Part shown: positions 15,405 to 16,833 of the stretch, piece by piece
Numbering within the stretch: the first letter of the stretch is position 1
Layout: every line of letters starts with the position of its first letter
Origin: JAHEJB01 sp041748175
Lineage (GTDB): Bacteria > Bacteroidota > Rhodothermia > Rhodothermales > Rubricoccaceae
Reading direction: 5' to 3'
Length of the DNA stretch: 16,833 bases
NCBI GenBank assembly: GCA_041748175.1
Contig: JBGTDU010000149.1
Span: 1 to 16,833, forward strand
Made by a program: the position numbers and the translations under genes
Notes under the pieces: model-generated
Told to the model about the DNA's origin: nothing
The model's database searches: none
The model's input: the letters and a program-made list of their open reading frames with translations, nothing else

Positions 15405-16833
15405 TCAGGTCCGAGTAATCGCCCCGATCGCCGCCTGCCCGAGACTGATTCCGCCGTCATTCGGCGGGACTTCGCCGTTGGTCCAGATCGTCAGGTCGCC
15501 TTTGGCGGCAGCGATCTCTTCCAGGAGCAAGCGGTTCTGGAAGACGCCGGCTGAGAGGACGACGGTGTCTATGCCGTGCTCCTTTGCGAGCTCGCGCGCG
15601 GTCTCCATCGTGCCTTCGGACAGCCCGCGATGAAACGCCCGGGCGATTTCGTTTACCGCGCGACCATTCACCCTGTCATTGACTATTTGGCGCAGGAGCG
15701 GCAACCAGTCGAGATCGTCGAATGGGTAAGCGTCAGCGGAAGGTGCGGTTCGTGCGAGGTGCTCCAGCCATATTGCCGCCTGCCCCTCGAACGAGACGGC
15801 CCGTGTGAACCCCAACAAAGCCGCTACCGTGTCGAATAGGCGACCAACAGAAGTGGTTGGGAATACCCGTACGTTCTTGTTCACCAATTCTGACGCGAAA
15901 CGGAATCGCTCGGAGAAATTGAACGGCGGTGTGGTCAGATCGGGAAGACCTTGAATCCCGGCGAGGAAGCCCGCAGCCGCCTGCACCGGATGCTGCGCAG
16001 CCGCGTCGCCTCCGGGAAGAACGGCGGGCCGGATGTGCCCTTCGCGTTGAAAGCCGTCGGCGATGCTTCCCACGAATAGTTCGCCGCCCCAGATGCTCGC
16101 GTCGTCGCCGTAACCCGTCCCGTCGAACGCAATACCTACGACGCGCTTGTCCCAGGCCCCGCGCTCAGCGAGGACCGAAGCGATGTGAGCCCGATGGTGT
16201 TGAACAGCCACGTGCTCGCCCGGCAGTTCCAGCGCATGCCGGGTGGATGCATACTCCGGGTGGGCATCGTGAACGACGAGGAGTGCGCTCTGGTCAACCT
16301 CGTACATCCGCAGCAGGTCTTCAATAGTCTCGCGGAAAGCCTGGAGCGCGGCATACTGGGTAAGGTCGCCGATATGCTGGCTGACAAACGCCTGCCTGTC
16401 AACCACCAGCGTTACGCTGTTTTTCAGGTCCGCTCCAACCGCGAGAATCGGTCGATCGGTGGGAAGCGCGGCTACCGCGCCGGGCGCATAGCCGCGCGAT
16501 CTCCGCAGGATCATCGGGCCGAACGGCCCGACCCGCGCCACTGAATCCTCCACCCGTCGTGCGATCGGTCGTTCACCGATGAGGAAAGCATCGGCCAGGC
16601 CCGTCAGACGCGCGCGCGCGTCGTCGTCGCGGAAAGCGATGGGCTCGTTGGAGAGATTTGCACTGGTCATCACAAGTACGTCGGGAGCGCCCGCTGCGAA
16701 CAGCGAGTGATGAAGCGGCGTGTAGGGCAACATCAGGCCGAGTTCCTGGTTATCCGGCGCAACGTGGGGCAAAATCTCCCTTGCATCAAGAAGAACAATC
16801 GGCCGCGCCTGGTCTTCGAGCAGCGATTCGCTC
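15405..16833 (-). CDS. hypF: Carbamoyltransferase HypF, C-terminal part (5' end outside window)
   Basis: HypF takes carbamoyl phosphate and ATP, makes carbamoyl-AMP and transfers the carbamoyl group to the HypE C-terminal cysteine, the source of the cyanide ligands of [NiFe] hydrogenase. The reverse strand is open from the right edge to TGA at 15405, giving 475 residues; full proteins are about 750, so the acylphosphatase, zinc-finger and first part of the YrdC-like domain are outside. Visible are the YrdC-like block LGLMLPYTPLHHSLF and VMTSANLSNEPIAF, then LRRSRGYAP, and the Kae1/TobZ-like domain: VGADLKNSVTLV, QHIGDL, VVHDAHPEYASTRHA, metal-binding QHHRAHIASVLAE, GIAFDGTGYGDDASIWGGE and LSAGVFQNRLL near the end. 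No reading-frame break. It implies a [NiFe] hydrogenase in this organism, though no other hyp or structural gene is in view. Confidence 0.96.
   Translation of the reverse strand, partial: SESLLEDQARPIVLLDAREILPHVAPDNQELGLMLPYTPLHHSLFAAGAPDVLVMTSANLSNEPIAFRDDDARARLTGLADAFLIGERPIARRVEDSVARVGPFGPMILRRSRGYAPGAVAALPTDRPILAVGADLKNSVTLVVDRQAFVSQHIGDLTQYAALQAFRETIEDLLRMYEVDQSALLVVHDAHPEYASTRHALELPGEHVAVQHHRAHIASVLAERGAWDKRVVGIAFDGTGYGDDASIWGGELFVGSIADGFQREGHIRPAVLPGGDAAAQHPVQAAAGFLAGIQGLPDLTTPPFNFSERFRFASELVNKNVRVFPTTSVGRLFDTVAALLGFTRAVSFEGQAAIWLEHLARTAPSADAYPFDDLDWLPLLRQIVNDRVNGRAVNEIARAFHRGLSEGTMETARELAKEHGIDTVVLSAGVFQNRLLLEEIAAAKGDLTIWTNGEVPPNDGGISLGQAAIGAITRT

Noticed and set aside
1..16833. CRISPR array, insertion sequence, toxin-antitoxin or defence system
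   Set aside because: No regularly spaced repeats, transposase motifs, paired short genes or defence-type domains were found; every sizeable frame is accounted for by the listed genes.

Overview
The window is GC-rich, densely coded Gram-negative DNA. Three clues point towards the Bacteroidota/Rhodothermota side of the tree, with a high-GC lineage such as Rhodothermia as my best guess: a FecA-like TonB-dependent receptor with an N-terminal carboxypeptidase-regulatory-like domain, a secreted DUF2911 protein, and promoter-like elements matching the phylum's -7 motif TAnnTTTG (exact upstream of the tRNA, near-match with correctly spaced -33 upstream of the receptor). The lineage is inference; no ribosomal marker is present.

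Layout. (1) 1-1898, minus: a TonB-dependent receptor cut by the left edge. (2) 2085-3651, plus, divergent from it: a lipoprotein of alpha/beta-hydrolase (S9-like) type whose nucleophile serine appears replaced by glycine, overlapped by 11 bp by a GNAT acetyltransferase. (3) 3706-3778: tRNA-Glu(CUC), with a promoter-like element before it and a strong hairpin after it. (4) 3898-4491, plus: a DUF2911 protein with a signal peptide. (5) 4722-6038, minus, and 6251-15250, plus: a divergent pair made of a cytoplasmic PF10091/GH144-type glucanase-like protein and a 2999-residue cyclic beta-1,2-glucan synthase. (6) 15405-16833, minus: the C-terminal part of HypF, cut by the right edge.

The centrepiece is the beta-1,2-glucan locus. 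The synthase carries an N-terminal accessory region, a membrane-embedded GT84 glucosyltransferase, a glycoamylase-like (GH189-type) cyclisation domain and a GH94 phosphorylase-type module thought to set chain length. Next to it, divergently transcribed across 212 bp, is a free-standing enzyme of the same glycoamylase-like superfamily that in GH144 cleaves beta-1,2-glucan. The two together suggest a make-and-recycle unit for (cyclic) beta-1,2-glucan. The glucanase has no signal peptide and an in-frame stop directly before its ATG, so it should be cytoplasmic.

The remaining genes look like ordinary chromosomal neighbours. I see no transposase, integrase, CRISPR array, phage gene or clear sign of recent transfer. 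The least ordinary features are the Ser-to-Gly change in the lipoprotein, a 15-bp tandem duplication at the start of the synthase gene, and the non-secreted glucanase with an altered TAS(D) motif.
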